Source of the DNA: Sipunculus nudus
Lineage: Eukaryota > Annelida > Sipuncula > Golfingiida > Sipunculidae
DNA: 64,000 nt
NCBI GenBank assembly: GCA_026874595.1
Contig: CM049306.1
Span: 33,558,019 to 33,622,018 of the forward strand
Direction: 5' to 3'
Shown: positions 1 through 12,905 of the stretch, piece after piece
Numbering within the stretch: the first letter of the stretch is position 1
How the letters are laid out: each line of letters begins with the position of its first letter
Notes under the pieces: generated by a model
Databases searched by the model: none
The model's input: the letters and a program-made list of their open reading frames with translations, nothing else
What the model was told of the DNA's origin: nothing
Position numbers and translations under genes: made by a program

Positions 1-813
1 CTCTCCCACAACGAAGGCTCACATTTCAGGCAGCTGAAATTGTACACTTATGTACCGTACATTTCCAAAGCTTATAATGTCCTAAAAATCACAATGAGTG
101 ACTCGAGTACTAATATTTATAGATTACTTTGCAGATATGTTCTTTGAGATGACAGCTGACAGGGACATCTTGTTTATCTATATAAATGTATTACTCGGAC
201 GGATAATTCGGCCATTAGAACCTTTTCTTTACAAAGGGGTCCTTAATTTCCCTTGACTATTCATCTCAAGATATTTTTATGTAGTTTGAGGGTTGAAGTA
301 ATGGTTAGGCACGCCTATACTTTGACTGTATGGTTGTGAGTTCATATCTTTTTTATGATCCAAGGTCTACGCCTTTGTGCCTTTCGTCATACAAGAGAAC
401 AGGAGTAAGGGTCATGACGTCCGGCTCTTTTATTGACAACTATCTTTTGCCTGAACGAGAAGATAAAGAAGGCATCTGTAAAAGTCCAACGGACTGGTAC
501 AAAATGACAAATGTCTTTCCGTGCATATTTTTGCCTGTCTGAGACAGGCGGAAAGGCATTTTTACGACCTCTGTCAAATAAAGATTCTTCAGTCAATTTT
601 ATTTTGAGACGCGTCATCAGTGGATATATTTTTACAAAGCTCAAGCGCGGAAGATAACGCTATTCAGGCTTTTGTTCATATTTTTGACGAGCTGAAATGC
701 CAGCATTTACTTTAATGCACTATTTAAAGGAAACAAAAGGTGAGATGGCCATATTAATTTTGTAGGTAAATTTTCATCACTAAGCCAATTCTATTGTTGT
801 TCAAACGGCAAAT
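1..813. other. No recognisable gene
   Basis: AT-rich sequence with only short unrelated open frames (the longest is 85 codons). I see no domain, no splice-flanked exon and no repeat family here. Confidence 0.5.
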
Positions 814-1242
814 TTCTGGGAGCCAAGTCTCAAACTCGGTAGAGCAGATACCCTCATTACAACGGGCCTTCTGGCTTCCTATATCATGAATTTTGAAACA
901 TTCACACGTGTGTGTGTGGGGGGGGGGGGGGGGGGCTGTTATTTAATGGTCAAGCAAATCTATCGCTTCAATAGTTAACTGTACACAAAGGTCAAATTTG
1001 TTGAAATATCATATCAACAAAAACACACGCACCAGAAACTCACCAAGTTAAAAGCCTCTTTATGATTGGTCAGATCCTCCATAACGTCTCCAGTCGTGAG
1101 GCGCCTGACCAAAAATAGTGGGCCGTGTGCGAGCCACTTGATTGGTTAAATTTACTTGTTCATATTTCATGAAATGTCAAGCTCGGGGCCATCTGAAGCA
1201 AGGTCTCTGCTAAATCGAGTTTGAGACCTGGCTTCCAAGAAG
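814..1242. mobile_element. Candidate MITE with ~40-bp imperfect terminal inverted repeats
   Basis: The left end (814-851) reads TTCTGGGAGCCAAGTCTCAA followed by an ACTCGGTAGAGCAGA-like tract. The reverse complement of 1200-1242 reads TTCTTGGAAGCCAGGTCTCA followed by a matching tract, so the two ends are imperfect inverted copies about 40 bp long. The ~430-bp body has no coding potential and holds an 18-G run. I could not find a clear target-site duplication, so the exact ends and the superfamily are uncertain. Confidence 0.55.
918..935 (+). repeat. Poly-G run (18 G) after a short GT repeat
   Basis: An uninterrupted G tract follows GTGTGTGTG inside the candidate MITE. It is the longest G homopolymer in the window and a likely replication-slippage site. 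Confidence 0.9.
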
Positions 1243-1737
1243 ATGAGGTTATGTCTCACCCTCGGCTGTTTTTTTTTTCTTTCTTGTGGAACCCACGTGA
1301 CTTTCACATGTACGCCATATCAATAAATACATTACCAAAAGGACAAAGTGTTATATATGATAACGAACTTTAAGTCCAAAAGAAAAATTCTTGCAAGTAA
1401 AAATAAATTGCAAATATATGTACGTTGGGGTAAACTATATCTCAACCCTGGCAATCCTACTGTTAAATAGAAGCAATACCCCGGCTATGAGAAAACCCTA
1501 TCCAGGTACCTAGACCTTTGTAATGTTAAACAGAAGTGGGCCAGAGTAATGCAGAAAAAAATGAAAGTCACAAAGAAAAAAGGGTTATATATAAGCATGG
1601 AGAAGATCTATAAGTTAACCTGCCATGCATTTTATTAAAAATAAAAGAATCTGAGGAATGCTTTCTTAGATATTGCACGACATAAAAGTTAAACGTCGGA
1701 CGCACGGACATACATGAAAACTGTTGCAAGTATCCAT
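1243..1737. other. No recognisable gene
   Basis: AT-rich DNA before the solo LTR. I see nothing beyond short A and T runs. Confidence 0.5.
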
Positions 1738-2564
1738 TGTTACAAATGTCTTTTTTATTGTGTGCAGCAGTCTTACATGTATCTGTGTAGCGCTAGAATT
1801 GTCCGTTGCCATGGGAGACGCGCGAGCTGGCCCGGCCCACGCGTGGGGTCTGACGTGTAAACACAGCGCTCATACTAATCTGGAACTTTCTAGGCGGGTC
1901 GCGCTCTACGAGCGCGTGTCTTGTAATGTTCCTTGGGCGAGTGTATTATGTATTGTTGGGTTCTTTAGATTGTTCGTGCAGTAGAGGTTTCTAGAATTTT
2001 CGGATGAAAAGTTATAATTAGAGGCTGTTTTTTAGAGCCGAGAGAGGGAAGAGAGAAAAAAATATTCCAGCGGACACGGAAGAGTGTGAGTCAGTTTTGA
2101 AATTATCCGATAAATGCAGTAGTTACAGGGATTCTACGAATTCTATGCAGATTTAGTGCGGCCTGTCTCCAGTTTGCTTTCGGGATTATTACAAGAGCTT
2201 TACTTTGGACTATTTGAATTGTTTACGAGGATTATTGGTTTTAATGGACTTGTTGTTGCTGTGACAGTGGTGGTATTCAGGTACTGTACACTTTATTTAT
2301 TATACCGTGTATTTGTATTGATTTGCTGTTATACTGTTGTTATACTGTGTAATTTTATTGATTTAGTGAAATGTAATATTATAATAATGTTCGGGTTGTT
2401 TAAAGAATAAATTATAATTATTTGTTAACAAAAACCACTGACTTCTTTATTCATTCCCCTAGACATTTCACGCTGCCTAGTGTTGCAGAATCTGATTTTT
2501 TTCTCCATTGCAAAATTTATGCTCGTCACGACTACGTGATCTGTTGATATTAGGTTCCGTAATA
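1738..2564 (+). mobile_element. Solo LTR of the Ty3/Gypsy family at 27-33 kb, plus orientation
   Basis: This shares the ordered landmarks of the LTRs bounding the 26,965-33,438 element: a TGTTAC start with TTTTTATTGTGTG just inside, a GCCGAGAGAG tract, TATTCCAGCGGACAC, an AATAAATTATAA poly(A) signal region, GACTTCTTTATTCATT, CATTTCACGCTGCCTAGTGT, and TAGGTTCCGTAA at the end. There is no internal coding sequence on either side. CCAT precedes the start (1734-1737) and CCCAT follows the end, which fits a ~4-bp target duplication with a small terminal change. The short frames inside (1724-1984, 2156-2410) are accidental frames of LTR sequence, not genes. The usual TATA tract is degraded here (TTATAATTAG). 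Confidence 0.85.
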
Positions 2565-4621
2565 CCCATACAGTTACAATCATCATATTATTAACTCGGC
2601 TTTAGCATGACATCACAGAGCTCACGTTGGCCTAGATGCTTAAAAAGAATGGCACCTTGTGTCTTAATACAAGGAAACAAAGGACCACGGTGAATGACCG
2701 TTTTGTCTTTGCACCATACAGCTTTCTCGGTACATATATAGTACGCGTCAATACGTTTAATTGGCGCGTGATCCGATCGGTGAGTCAGAAAGAATGTGTA
2801 ACAGGCATGCTTAGTGTAATTCGTCCGTCGCTTCAGGTAGCTTCTATTACGCAGAATCCCCCTAACGGTTCGCTGGCTTAGTTTACTCCTCTTCCTAATG
2901 ATCGCTCTTGAGGGATGGTTAAGATCAAGAAGGTCGATCTTGTGATGATAGTTGTTTCAATGTAAGCTAATCCCGTCACGTATCTGTCTTTGGTTTTGTT
3001 AAATTAAGCTGACAATGACTCACAGGTGTTCCGTCTCCCGGCCAGGTGTACCAGGTGAAATTCATTTATACATAGCCAAGGTACTTGTTACAGCGAGAAC
3101 CTTAACATATCTTCGTAATGATTTTACTTGCATAACTCGGCTTCTGTAACCCTTTTATTTATAACAAACCAGCAGATCATATAATAAATACATTACATAT
3201 ATGCATACAAACATATGAACATACATACTGTGCTGAAAATGTAAGAATCTGCTTTAAGTAATAAAGAATAGAGAAAAAAGGTAGAAGATGTCCGTAATCA
3301 AAACCGTGAATAGGCACACATATGCTTGCCCATATTAAATTTGTTAATTCTCTAAATTAAGATATTTTATTAAGATATCATATAACCGTAGGTACTGTCA
3401 CTCATCAATGATAGACAAGGAGGTTTTCAGAAATATTGGAATTATAATAGGTACAGTTATTTCACAGTTAAAATTGGGCATTTCTGAAATGGAAAAATAC
3501 TGCTTGCTGGAAAGTATTTGATTATACAAGTTAATAACTCGTTTGTACTTTGTTTTCATTTGATCAAACGTTTCTTTAATAATGTTATATTCTCGGACCA
3601 GACATTTTGGTGGGATTTGTTCTGTTTAAGAACCTGAATATTTTAGGTCTCTGAAATATGATACCTTGGAGACTTCTCTTTTGTCGATACAGCCAGGACA
3701 ATGTGGAACAAATTACCTTGAAGATATATACTTTTTTATCCCTGATATTCTTGCATTGACAAGAATTTTAATTATGTCTGTATGTAAAAGGATTTTCTTG
3801 AAGTTTACATCAATTATAATATAAAATTACGAGTGTTAAAATGCACGGTAGTTAGATAATGTAAATGACCAACGGAAATATAATTTCTCTGTGAGTTTAT
3901 TTAAAAACTATAACTTAATTTTAACAACTGTAAACAGACCAGGCGTGGTTTGTAACAGACAGGACCGCACAAGTGGAAAAAGCAAGGTAGATCTTCGTAA
4001 ATATTGTTGTAAATGGGCCGGCTGAGGGCCTTCGAGCAGACGTCCCAGCTGTCTGTGATCCCATTAAGGGATGAACTTTTGGGAAAAAAGGTTTGTTGAT
4101 CCGGCACCGCGCGCATGAATTTGAATCCAAAATAAGAAAAAAAAATAAAACAGAATTTACGTCCAGAGGAATATTTACTCATGTCATGGTCCCCGTAGAC
4201 AAATTACAAAAGGTCTATTGTCAATATGGATATATTTAGTTACACTCAGTCATAAATGAAAACACCCGAATATATATGAGGTGTGTCTTCATGGAAGCCA
4301 GGATCTCGATAAACCAGTACTATGCAACCATATACTATGGCATTAGACTACTCTTCACCTTTGTATAATCTCCAGCTCTGGCCATGAGGCACCAGCTATG
4401 CCGCCTGCTCAGACTCAGACTTCCTCGCACTTAGCTATACTTAGCCACATGCCCAGCTTTCCTCGATACATTTGAGAAAATCATTTAAAGTAAAGTAAAC
4501 TGCTTAAACGTAAAAACTGTACATAAATAGTAAACTTGATCGTGACTTCTCATATGCGCCCTCTGGAGGGATGGCATGTCGTGCGTGTGCCGGTAAGCAC
4601 CGTTGTACATATAATATTTTC
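2565..4621. other. No recognisable gene
   Basis: About 2 kb of AT-rich DNA. Frames at 2636-2881 (+) and 3901-4182 (-) are below 95 codons and show no domain that I recognise. Confidence 0.5.
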
Positions 4622-5305
4622 ACTAAAAGTACTACAAATCCAAAGGTAATTTTCACAATCTTAAGGTTTTAGGATGTTTATTTTATGAGGTCTGATCGGA
4701 ATCTGCATTTGCAAAAAAAATTTCATATCTAGCGTCAAAGGGAGCAGGTTGGAAAAAATCAGAATTTTAGTTGAACCGACTTATGAACACTATAAGCAAA
4801 TAACTCTGTCACCCTGAAAGTAATCAATACGTTTCTGTCCTTGTTCGACAGGTATGAACATGAACGTTAACATAAATATTCATTTGACAGAAACAAAGGT
4901 AAATTGTGACATACACTGCTATACTAAGTACCCCATACCACTAAGATTTTGCAAAAAAACATCTCTTAACTATGGAGCCTATATGAGGATAAAACTTATT
5001 TTTTGGCAGGTTTGCAGTAGCAAGGTACTTGTCATTAAAATACATACCTGTATATTGTCTTATGTTACCATTTTCTTTATAACTTTCATGAGAAAATGAG
5101 TAAAAGGTCAGAAATCGAGAATTTTGATAATTGCGTATTATGTTTCACATTTACCTCCCAGCTACTGTTGGTCTCGAGTCAATATAACAACTTTGGTATC
5201 ACTGGATAGCTATGATCTCAGGTGTATTAATGCATGCATATATTTTAGAAATCTAACTGAAATCGAGAAAAACTTGAAAAAAATGTTACCCCCTACCCCT
5301 TAATT
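4622..5305 (-). repeat. Unnamed dispersed repeat, copy A (inverted relative to copy B)
   Basis: The whole stretch aligns as a reverse complement with 7,648-8,325. Shared landmarks in order are AAAAGTACTACAAAT near 4625, GAGGTCTGATCGG, AACCGACTTATGAACAC, GTACCCCATACCACTAAGAT, CAGGTTTGCAGTAGC, a GGTCTCGAGTCAA tract, TATCACTGGATAGCTATGA and GTTACCCCCT near 5287. Many substitutions and small indels separate the copies, so this is an old family and not a recent duplication. It contains no long open frame. I cannot name the family. The strand label only marks orientation opposite to copy B. Confidence 0.75.
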
Positions 5306-7099
5306 TCATAAATCTTTCCAGCTGACAATTGCATCACTGAGATATCGTAATTTCCTTCTCTGGACAGTATATAAATTACTACTATGAACTAATTATTAAT
5401 ATTAATAAGAGAATTTAAAGTTATGTTGCTTCTTGGTCCTGCAAGGTTTGTCAAAAACAGTGATTGAGTATAGTTCTAACTTTTTATTATTTAGGATAAT
5501 ACAGAACATTGCAGTTGGTCATCTATCATCGTGAGTAAGTTGTTCGCCCTCGCGCCACATAGGGGGCGAAGTACTATTTTTTTTTACTTTGGTAAGGTTC
5601 TTTTAGATGTTTAATTAAAAAAAATCCAGCTCTAATAACTGACTGTGATATGAGCGGTGGCGTTTGTTATGTGTCGTCCGTCCGGCCGTTTGTTCCTCGG
5701 TTGGCTTGCCGACCAGGCGTCTATTACATATCAATACCGTTGAACTGGTAGTTCAGGCATGACATTTTGCATATAGTAAGTGTGGGACAAAAACCATTAT
5801 TATACCTGAATCTTGGTAAATATTCCCTCACTGAAATTAAGAAAATACCCTTTTTTACATTTAAACCCATTGTTATAATTCATGATGGCCTATTATTATA
5901 CTATGATGGAGTATTATTAAGCAAGTCCATATCCATGTGCCCATATCCAAAGTGTTTATTTAGAATACATATATTTTATAATGCCTCTTTCCTTACGATA
6001 GTTACAGTAAAGCCTGTTTTGAATTACTTACTTTTATGCGGTGTTTATATATGTCGGTTAAAGAGAAGTGTTCGTCATACATGAGAGAAACAAGCGAACC
6101 ATGGTTCACGGCGCTTATCGAAGTTTACCATGATTGTAATTTTGTAAAGTTTAGCAAATGGAAAAGGGCTAAGCTGTATAGTTATATGTGTTCTTGTATA
6201 TAAGCATTTGGAAAGGGTACCTTCACAGGTAATGAGCCACTTGAATTAATTATTCTATTTTTTTCTAGGAAAAAGATCATGTTTATCAGTAGGACTGAAT
6301 AAAGGGAAACGTTGCTTGAAAACGATCAAGTCATATTTTTTTTCACTAGCTTTGCAAATAATTCCCACTCATTATCAGTCATTTATTACTCTATTGTTTT
6401 CATTTTTTAAAACGTAGTGCTCACAAACCTGGCCAGAAATAATTTTATACAATAAAAAATATATTCATTTTGTAAAAGTAACAATAGCCGAAAATATGGT
6501 GGCAATTTGCTTATATTTAATAATGTTCAATTTACAAACCTACATGTAGATTAGAAAAAAATAAGACAATAATAATATCATTAAATTATTCAATAAGGTA
6601 GCATTTTTAGCATTAAGTCAGGCAAAGCACTTTCCATGCATATAATATTCATTTGCTTTACTGTTTAAGTTAAGATTACAAGAACCATACCTTCACGTTT
6701 TCAGGAAAATATGATATGGATGCGTGTATTTTTTTTACACTTTCTGCAAATCAACAAATATTTTGTATTATAACACAGCTCCTTCTCCAACTAAGTGATT
6801 ATATACCAGCCACGCATGGCTAGAGGCAGTCCTAAACTATCCCTAGCTTTATATGGTTAAATATGGGCAGGGGTTATATAGCGGCAGCCTACCACCCTAG
6901 CGTTAATATTGTATTCTGGTGACAATACATGTTGTAGACTTCGGATCAGTTATAAGTTAAGCAGATGCGCTCTCCATGTCTTTTTGCTTTTTGCTTAATT
7001 TCTCGAAAGAGAAATTGCAGTTATAATTACAGGTTTGCCTCAAATTTATTTTTTGCAAACTTTCGATTCTGAAACAATATCTGTTTTGTTTTATGAACT
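5306..7099. other. No recognisable gene
   Basis: AT-rich interval between the inverted repeat copies. The 105-codon frame at 5767-6084 (+) is low in complexity and matches no family that I recognise. Confidence 0.5.
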
Positions 7100-7196
7100 G
7101 TTAAGAAACGCCCAGACTGACGGACAACTGAGACGAACCGACCGACAAAAGATCACTGCTCTAGCTCAGATGACCCATTATCCACTGAGCTAAAAA
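7100..7196 (+). repeat. Hairpin-tailed repeat end (tail only)
   Basis: A GACGGACAACTGAGACGAACC-like tract leads to AAAAGATCACTGCTC and then an 8-bp inverted repeat, TAGCTCAG (7162-7169) with CTGAGCTA (7185-7192), followed by AAAAATAAA. The same layout (GACGGAC tract, GATCxC, TAGCTCAG...CTGAGCTA, A-run) ends the tandem-core element at 53,526. Only the tail is evident here, with no tandem units upstream. Confidence 0.6.
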
Positions 7197-7284
7197 TAAA
7201 TAAAATAAAATATTTATACTTGACCTCAACGTGGTGCATGGGTGAACACCTATTGTATAATGATTAATACGAGATACTCTCCAT

Positions 7285-7440
7285 GGCTCAGATGGTGGCA
7301 TTCATTCGTCTGTGGGGGTAGAGGAAACCAGAGAACGACTGACCTTGGAAAGCTCATGACAACCCATTCGCAAAGCCACGCCAGGGATTGAACTCGGGTC
7401 GCCAGCGGACCATACCGCATTACACTCTCTTTGTTGATAA
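7285..7440 (-). mobile_element. tRNA-derived SINE fragment, minus strand
   Basis: Read on the minus strand, CCGCTGGCGACCCGAGTTCA followed by ATCCCTGG resembles a tRNA B-box region. It shares CCGCTGGCGAC with the SINE at 62.28 kb. The sequence then runs into TTTCCAAGGTCAGTCGTTCT and CTGGTTTCCTCTACCCCC, a diverged version of the core domain in the SINEs at 12.66 and 62.34 kb. The A-box half is weak. No target duplication was identified. Confidence 0.55.
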
Positions 7441-7647
7441 ATAACGAAAGATAGAAATATACTTGATACTTTTCTTTTTTGACCATACAGACAGGATGAA
7501 GAAGCAAAATTACTTTAAATTCTCTCAGTAATATTGATGATAAGTTCTTAGTAAGTAAATAACATACTGTCAAGAGAATGAACAGGGGATATTTCAGTGA
7601 TGAAGATGTCAAATCAGATGAAAGAGTTGGAAAATCGAGTGAAATAA

Positions 7648-8325
7648 AGGAACAGGGGGTAACAATTTTTTTTTATTTGCTACATTTCAGTAAGATTTCT
7701 AAAATATATGCGTGCATTAATACGCCTAGGGTCATAGCTATTCAGTGATACCAAATATTTTATCTTGACTTGAGACCAACAGCAGCTGGGAAGAAACAGT
7801 TAAGCAAATGTATGCAATTCTCAAAATTCTCTACTCTTTTACTCAATTTCTCATGAAAATTATTAAAAAAGAGCCATATAAGACTCTATATACAGGTATG
7901 CATTTTAATTGCACGCATCTAGCTACTGCAAACCTGCAAAGAAATAGGAGTTGTATCCTCATATAGGGTTCCTGGTGAAACTTCCATGTACAAAAAGATT
8001 GTTTTCCACAAAATCTTAATGGTATGGGGTACTTTGTATATCTCTTAATGTTTTAATGAACCTTTGTTTGTCTCAAACATCTTAAAGTGCATTATCATAC
8101 CTCTCGAACAAGCCCATCTACATATTGATTACTTTTCAGGCTGACAGATTTATTGGCTTACAGGTGTTCATAAGTCGGTTCAACTAATTTTGTTTCCAAC
8201 AGGCTCACTATGACTTTGGATATGAAACCTTTTTGCAAGAGCAGATCCCAAGCAGACCTCATTAAATAACATCCTAATACCTTTAGTTTACGAAAATAAC
8301 CTTTGGAATTTGTAGTACTTTTAGG
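7648..8325 (+). repeat. Unnamed dispersed repeat, copy B (inverted relative to copy A)
   Basis: Inverted homologue of 4,622-5,305. It starts with CAGGGGGTAACA and ends with TTTGTAGTACTTTTAGGG. The two copies lie about 2.3 kb apart. There is no coding potential. Confidence 0.75.
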
Positions 8326-11300
8326 GACAATTCATCTCAAATTTGGACTACCTGGCTCCCTACATGACTATAACTTTGGTAGCTGCTTTCACTTTCACAC
8401 TATCACGTTGGAATGATCGAATTGGTATCTTCCTTGGGCTTAACTAAAACGGGGTGAACCAGTTATCCCACAAAAGGACTTTATTATAATCTTACTGAGA
8501 CTGTAAGATCAGAAAGATATCAAGGGTTAAGTTCCGAAACCGTAGTCAACCGTGGGTACATTGGGACATCCCCTGGGGATCAGAGAGGCTAAACTAGAAA
8601 TATGTGACAGGACGCGTACGTAGGACGTTGTTTTAACGTTTCCTGGATCGTTAAAGGCCGTACTGGGGCTATTATCAGCTATTTTCACTGCCCCCGTTTG
8701 GGTCCTCCTGGACTATTAAAAGGTACATGCGACGATTCCAGTATTTTATTCCTAGCTGACACCGGCAACGATTGCAAGCAAATCTCCACCGGGACACGTT
8801 GCCAAATGAAGACGCTTGCTAAAGATGGAAGTTCTAGTCATTCATCAATAGCTTGTCACACAGTCAAGAATTAGGGGCCGGATTGGTCGGGATTATAGGC
8901 CCGGGATATCCGGTCTCTATACTTGGACTTACGTGGTGCCATTATGGATCATCCTTGTTGTGAACAAATATCCTGTACTCCCCCGGTGTTTTGAATTTAT
9001 CAAAACATTCGTCGTCGGTGCACGACCGTGGCTCTGCTTGACTTTGTCGTATCCTGAGCCTTTCCCGAAGTTTCTAACATTTCACCGTGCTGTGACTGTA
9101 GACGCATCCGGTTTCCTCTTTTGGTATGCTCCTTGGCCAGACAAACAAATTGTTGATTCTTTATATGCAAGTTGTTACAGACTTTGGTGTGATTCAGTAC
9201 ATCATTATAACTTACAACATGATTGACATTTTACGATTTTTTTTATCTCATAAACTGACACTAGCTTTAGATCTTGTATCTTTCGTGCCTTTTCTATCCA
9301 GTTAAAATCATGAGAATCCATCAACAGAAAAAATAAAAAATATTATAAGTAAATAAAGCACTTACTAATTAGCGAACAGACGATTCTATCTTGACTTAGA
9401 GTCGATGTTTTTCACAGCTGTTTTCTCCTGAAATCATCAAGCTCTAGGTAACCGAATATGCGTCCACACAGCGATATCCAGTACTCCACAGTTACGCGTT
9501 TAAATAATATCCTCGGTCTGTTATTGGAAGCGCTCACAACAGGTGTAACTTCGCCAGAATACCAGTCCGTCGGCAACATGCGATACTCGTTCTGAAGTCC
9601 GTTACAGAGAAATCTCTATGGCCTATCACATACACCGACAATCTACGCTTATAGACATCATCTTTCAGCTGTCTGAACTCTTATGTACGCAGACCTGCCC
9701 CTGGACTGAAGTCCTGATCGTCTTCTGGTCAATCACTTCTCCCTATTATGCCGGCTCTCAATTATTACATAAATTTTAATATGGACAGGCCTCTAGAGAC
9801 AAAACCCTGAGAAAACCAAACTAAACAGGTGCTGATCCTTTGAAGTTTACAACAAACAATCGTGACTATAGAGACCGCCAAACAGAGACGGCTCTAACGG
9901 AATTAAACTGCATTGAAATAAACATCAAACGAGACACGTGTGCTCTCTTACCAAAGTTCTCACGCTAATATCTAAACATGTACTCCATATAAATGTTCAG
10001 TAAATCATCAGCACAATCATTTGGTTGTACTCCTTTCTAGAACATGCAATACAATAACTAAGTCGCAGTCCTCTGGTAACAAAGGAAAGTATAGGAAACC
10101 GCAGCGTGTGAGGTCTGCTTTACAATAACGCACATGTCGAAATTGAAATATGATAGCATGTCGTGTTTTAGTTCTCGGATGGCCTCACAAATAACGGAGA
10201 AGGTTGACCGGGAACTTACAGATCAAACATTGTCATGAGCCGCTTTATGAGCTCGTTTTCTCACGTCTTATTACAAGGAGAACATGACCAATGAGCCTTC
10301 CGGATTTCGTGATCGTTCAGCATGCATCATCCAATGGCTAACTAGATCTGCAAACACAAAGGCAAACAAAAATATAGGTAGTGATATTATAACCTCCCCC
10401 TTTTTTATCAGACATGCATCTATAAAAACTACATTCAGCGTTAAGAAATAAAATTGCTCTTTTAACAGATAAAACATTAACCTTTACCCATCCCGTTTTT
10501 TTTCCTTTGCTACGGAACTTGTAACAAATGGTCTGACTTATTGGGACAAAGGAATTTTAGTGAAACTCCTTAATTTGTTATGGGAATAACGAAATAGTCC
10601 CAGTTTTAAAAAAATGCTACCAGTGATAGGTAACACTAATTTTGTTCTGGAAAACCATTATTTTAAACAAATCTTTCCCCTAACATCTCTCGTTCTTCAA
10701 TTGTGTCAGGAAAAAAAAGCAAATTGAACAACAGGATGCGGTAATAAATGGATCGTTAAAAGTACGTTTTCTGATAACATGGGCCAAAATCAGCCAAAGC
10801 AGTTTTCTTGATTTCAGAGGATTGATGATCCTGATAAAGTTTCCTGTACACTTAAAAAACTCCTGTTATTGTTTAGTTAAAACACAAAGAAGAACCTCGG
10901 ACATTTTTAATGGGTATTAAAACGGAATTCCCCATCGAAAATACCAAAAAAATCAAAAGCACATTTATTCTTTTGATACCTAAGATTTCTTGTTTTATGT
11001 AAACGTTGCGCGCCTCTCTCTTGAAGTATGATCTTTACCGTATGTCAATATAGAATATTTACTTTAAACAGGAAAACTCAATTCCTTAAAATAAGTATTT
11101 TGTTTAAAGACTGATCGCTGCTTTTCATAATCCCAACTGGATCAAGATGCATCAAAATGTGTACCTTTTTGTCGTATGTCTCATGTGATTTCACGAAGAA
11201 CATATTAAAAAAAAACTGATTAGCCCCTAAATTAAATCACTTCTTCCTTGCTCTATGATCCACCCAACCACATAATATCATTACAATAATTGAGAACATT

Positions 11301-12650
11301 TTGAGGTAATCTGCGGACAGAAAAGGCACAGTTAGTGAGTAACTGATGGTGTCTCGTCGGCATGCTGGCGTCAACGTAAAAGATGTTGGGTGCATTGACA
11401 ATAATGTTATAATGACGTCTCGCTACTGTTTGCTGGCTTCTACGGCCGCAGGGGGACTATTGAGATCGTATCTTCCTTTTTTATGGCAGTACTTTCATGA
11501 TAGTTTAAAAGGCAACTAAAGAGTAAATTCCTATGAGTCGTGCTATACTATACTGGTGGATGATGTGGCTGCATTCCTGACGACCTCTTTCACCTCAAGT
11601 AATATACTTAATTTCTCGAGGGAGCTTAGAACAACCCTTTCTGTGACGTCACGTGCATCATACTCGTTATTTAAATCCAACAATAGTCAGTCAGAGCCTG
11701 TACAAAACGAAAAGCACCACACATCTTTTTTAGTTTCTTATAACACCATATCTCCAAACGTTCTGAGTGATTTTCATTTAACTGTTGTGAAACGATGGGC
11801 ATCAGGCATTTTTTGTTTCAAGTATGTTTATAGTTGATATCACCAAATGCTTTCAATGAATATCAGTGAATTAATGTGGAACGTCAGGATATAGGGTGAT
11901 CGAAATCAAAGGCAGTTATGGATAAGGAAAAGGGTGCAGACAGAGGTATGCGCTCCTTGAGAGCTTTCTAGTTTTGTTGGATTAAATGGTATTGATGGAT
12001 TTAACTTCGGTCTCCCGGACGGTGCAAGGCATTAATTTTTTTTTCATGACCTGTATAACAATAGATGTGATAGAAATCCTCACCATATACATAATTCACA
12101 CGTCAATGCAGGTACAAGCACATTCCTTAAATCCACCAAGTCTATATTTTCTTCTTGTGGTCTGTTAAAATGATTTCGGTAGTATAACTTTTGGACATTC
12201 GACCTGCAATATTCAGGTTGAGTCCGGTTAGACATTTGGGAGCCATACAAAACAAACAATGGCGGCAACGGTAAATTTGCAACATGTCCGAGATGAAAGA
12301 ATCAATAAACTTTTGATAAATATAGTAAAACATGGTGTTACTCTGAAGACAGTGAGTTATTCTCGTCGCTAGTATATTTGTAAAATGTATTTAAATAACT
12401 GAGCCGTGAAGTAGCGTGGCAGCGGTCGATTGATAATGTAAGAATGTCATATTTGTTCAGATAAAGCTAGATGTAAGGTTGCATATTGATCCTTGTCAGA
12501 GCCATCAGTAAATGCATCGATTCTTGTCGGAGCCATTGATAATCGGATGGGTCCTTCAGTATCGTTCGATAAAACGATATATCACGTGAGCCTTTTACAT
12601 AATATAAACAAATACTGCGTGATAACGCGGAAGAAACCCTTCCAAATAAG
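8326..12650. other. No recognisable gene; several short unexplained frames
   Basis: About 4.3 kb without an identified repeat. Frames at 8933-9226 (+, 97 codons) and 11556-11837 (+, 93 codons) are the longest. Neither contains a motif that I can assign, and I see no convincing paired splice sites around them. If a host-gene exon is present I cannot see it from the sequence alone. Confidence 0.4.
12636..12650 (+). repeat. 15-bp target-site duplication, left copy
   Basis: ACCCTTCCAAATAAG, identical to 12,891-12,905. It bounds the SINE insertion on its left side. Confidence 0.85.
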
Positions 12651-12890
12651 ACGGTGGGTTGTAGTGGCCCGTCCAAGGTCGGTGGTCCTCTCCGGGTTCT
12701 CCGGCTTCCTCCACCTCTCTCACTATGATCTTCAACTCTATCAGTATCTTCTATTTTCGCCTTAAATATCTAACTGTATACCGACTCAATCTGTCAATCT
12801 TTATCGTTGCTGAGGGAGACAGTGCGGGCCGGATTTTCCGAAGACCTGTGACTGGCTCGAGCGCCGATTTCTCTTTCAATCAAATCAATC
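12651..12890 (+). mobile_element. SINE insertion (5'-truncated) with 15-bp target duplications
   Basis: The 240-bp insert lies exactly between two identical 15-mers. It contains AGTGGCCCGTCCAAGGTCGG and TCTCCGGGTTCTCCGGCTTC, the same core as the SINE at 62.34 kb, and ends in a TCAATCAAATCAATC-type simple-repeat tail. The tRNA-like head seen in the 62.2 kb copy is missing, as expected from 5' truncation during target-primed insertion by a partner LINE. The long perfect duplication marks a fairly recent insertion. Confidence 0.8.
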
Positions 12891-12905
12891 ACCCTTCCAA
12901 ATAAG
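12891..12905 (+). repeat. 15-bp target-site duplication, right copy
   Basis: Perfect copy of 12,636-12,650, directly after the SINE tail. Confidence 0.85.

Noticed and set aside
7285-7440. A functional tRNA gene on the minus strand
   Set aside because: Only the B-box half is tRNA-like; the acceptor stem and anticodon arm do not form, and SINE core sequence follows.
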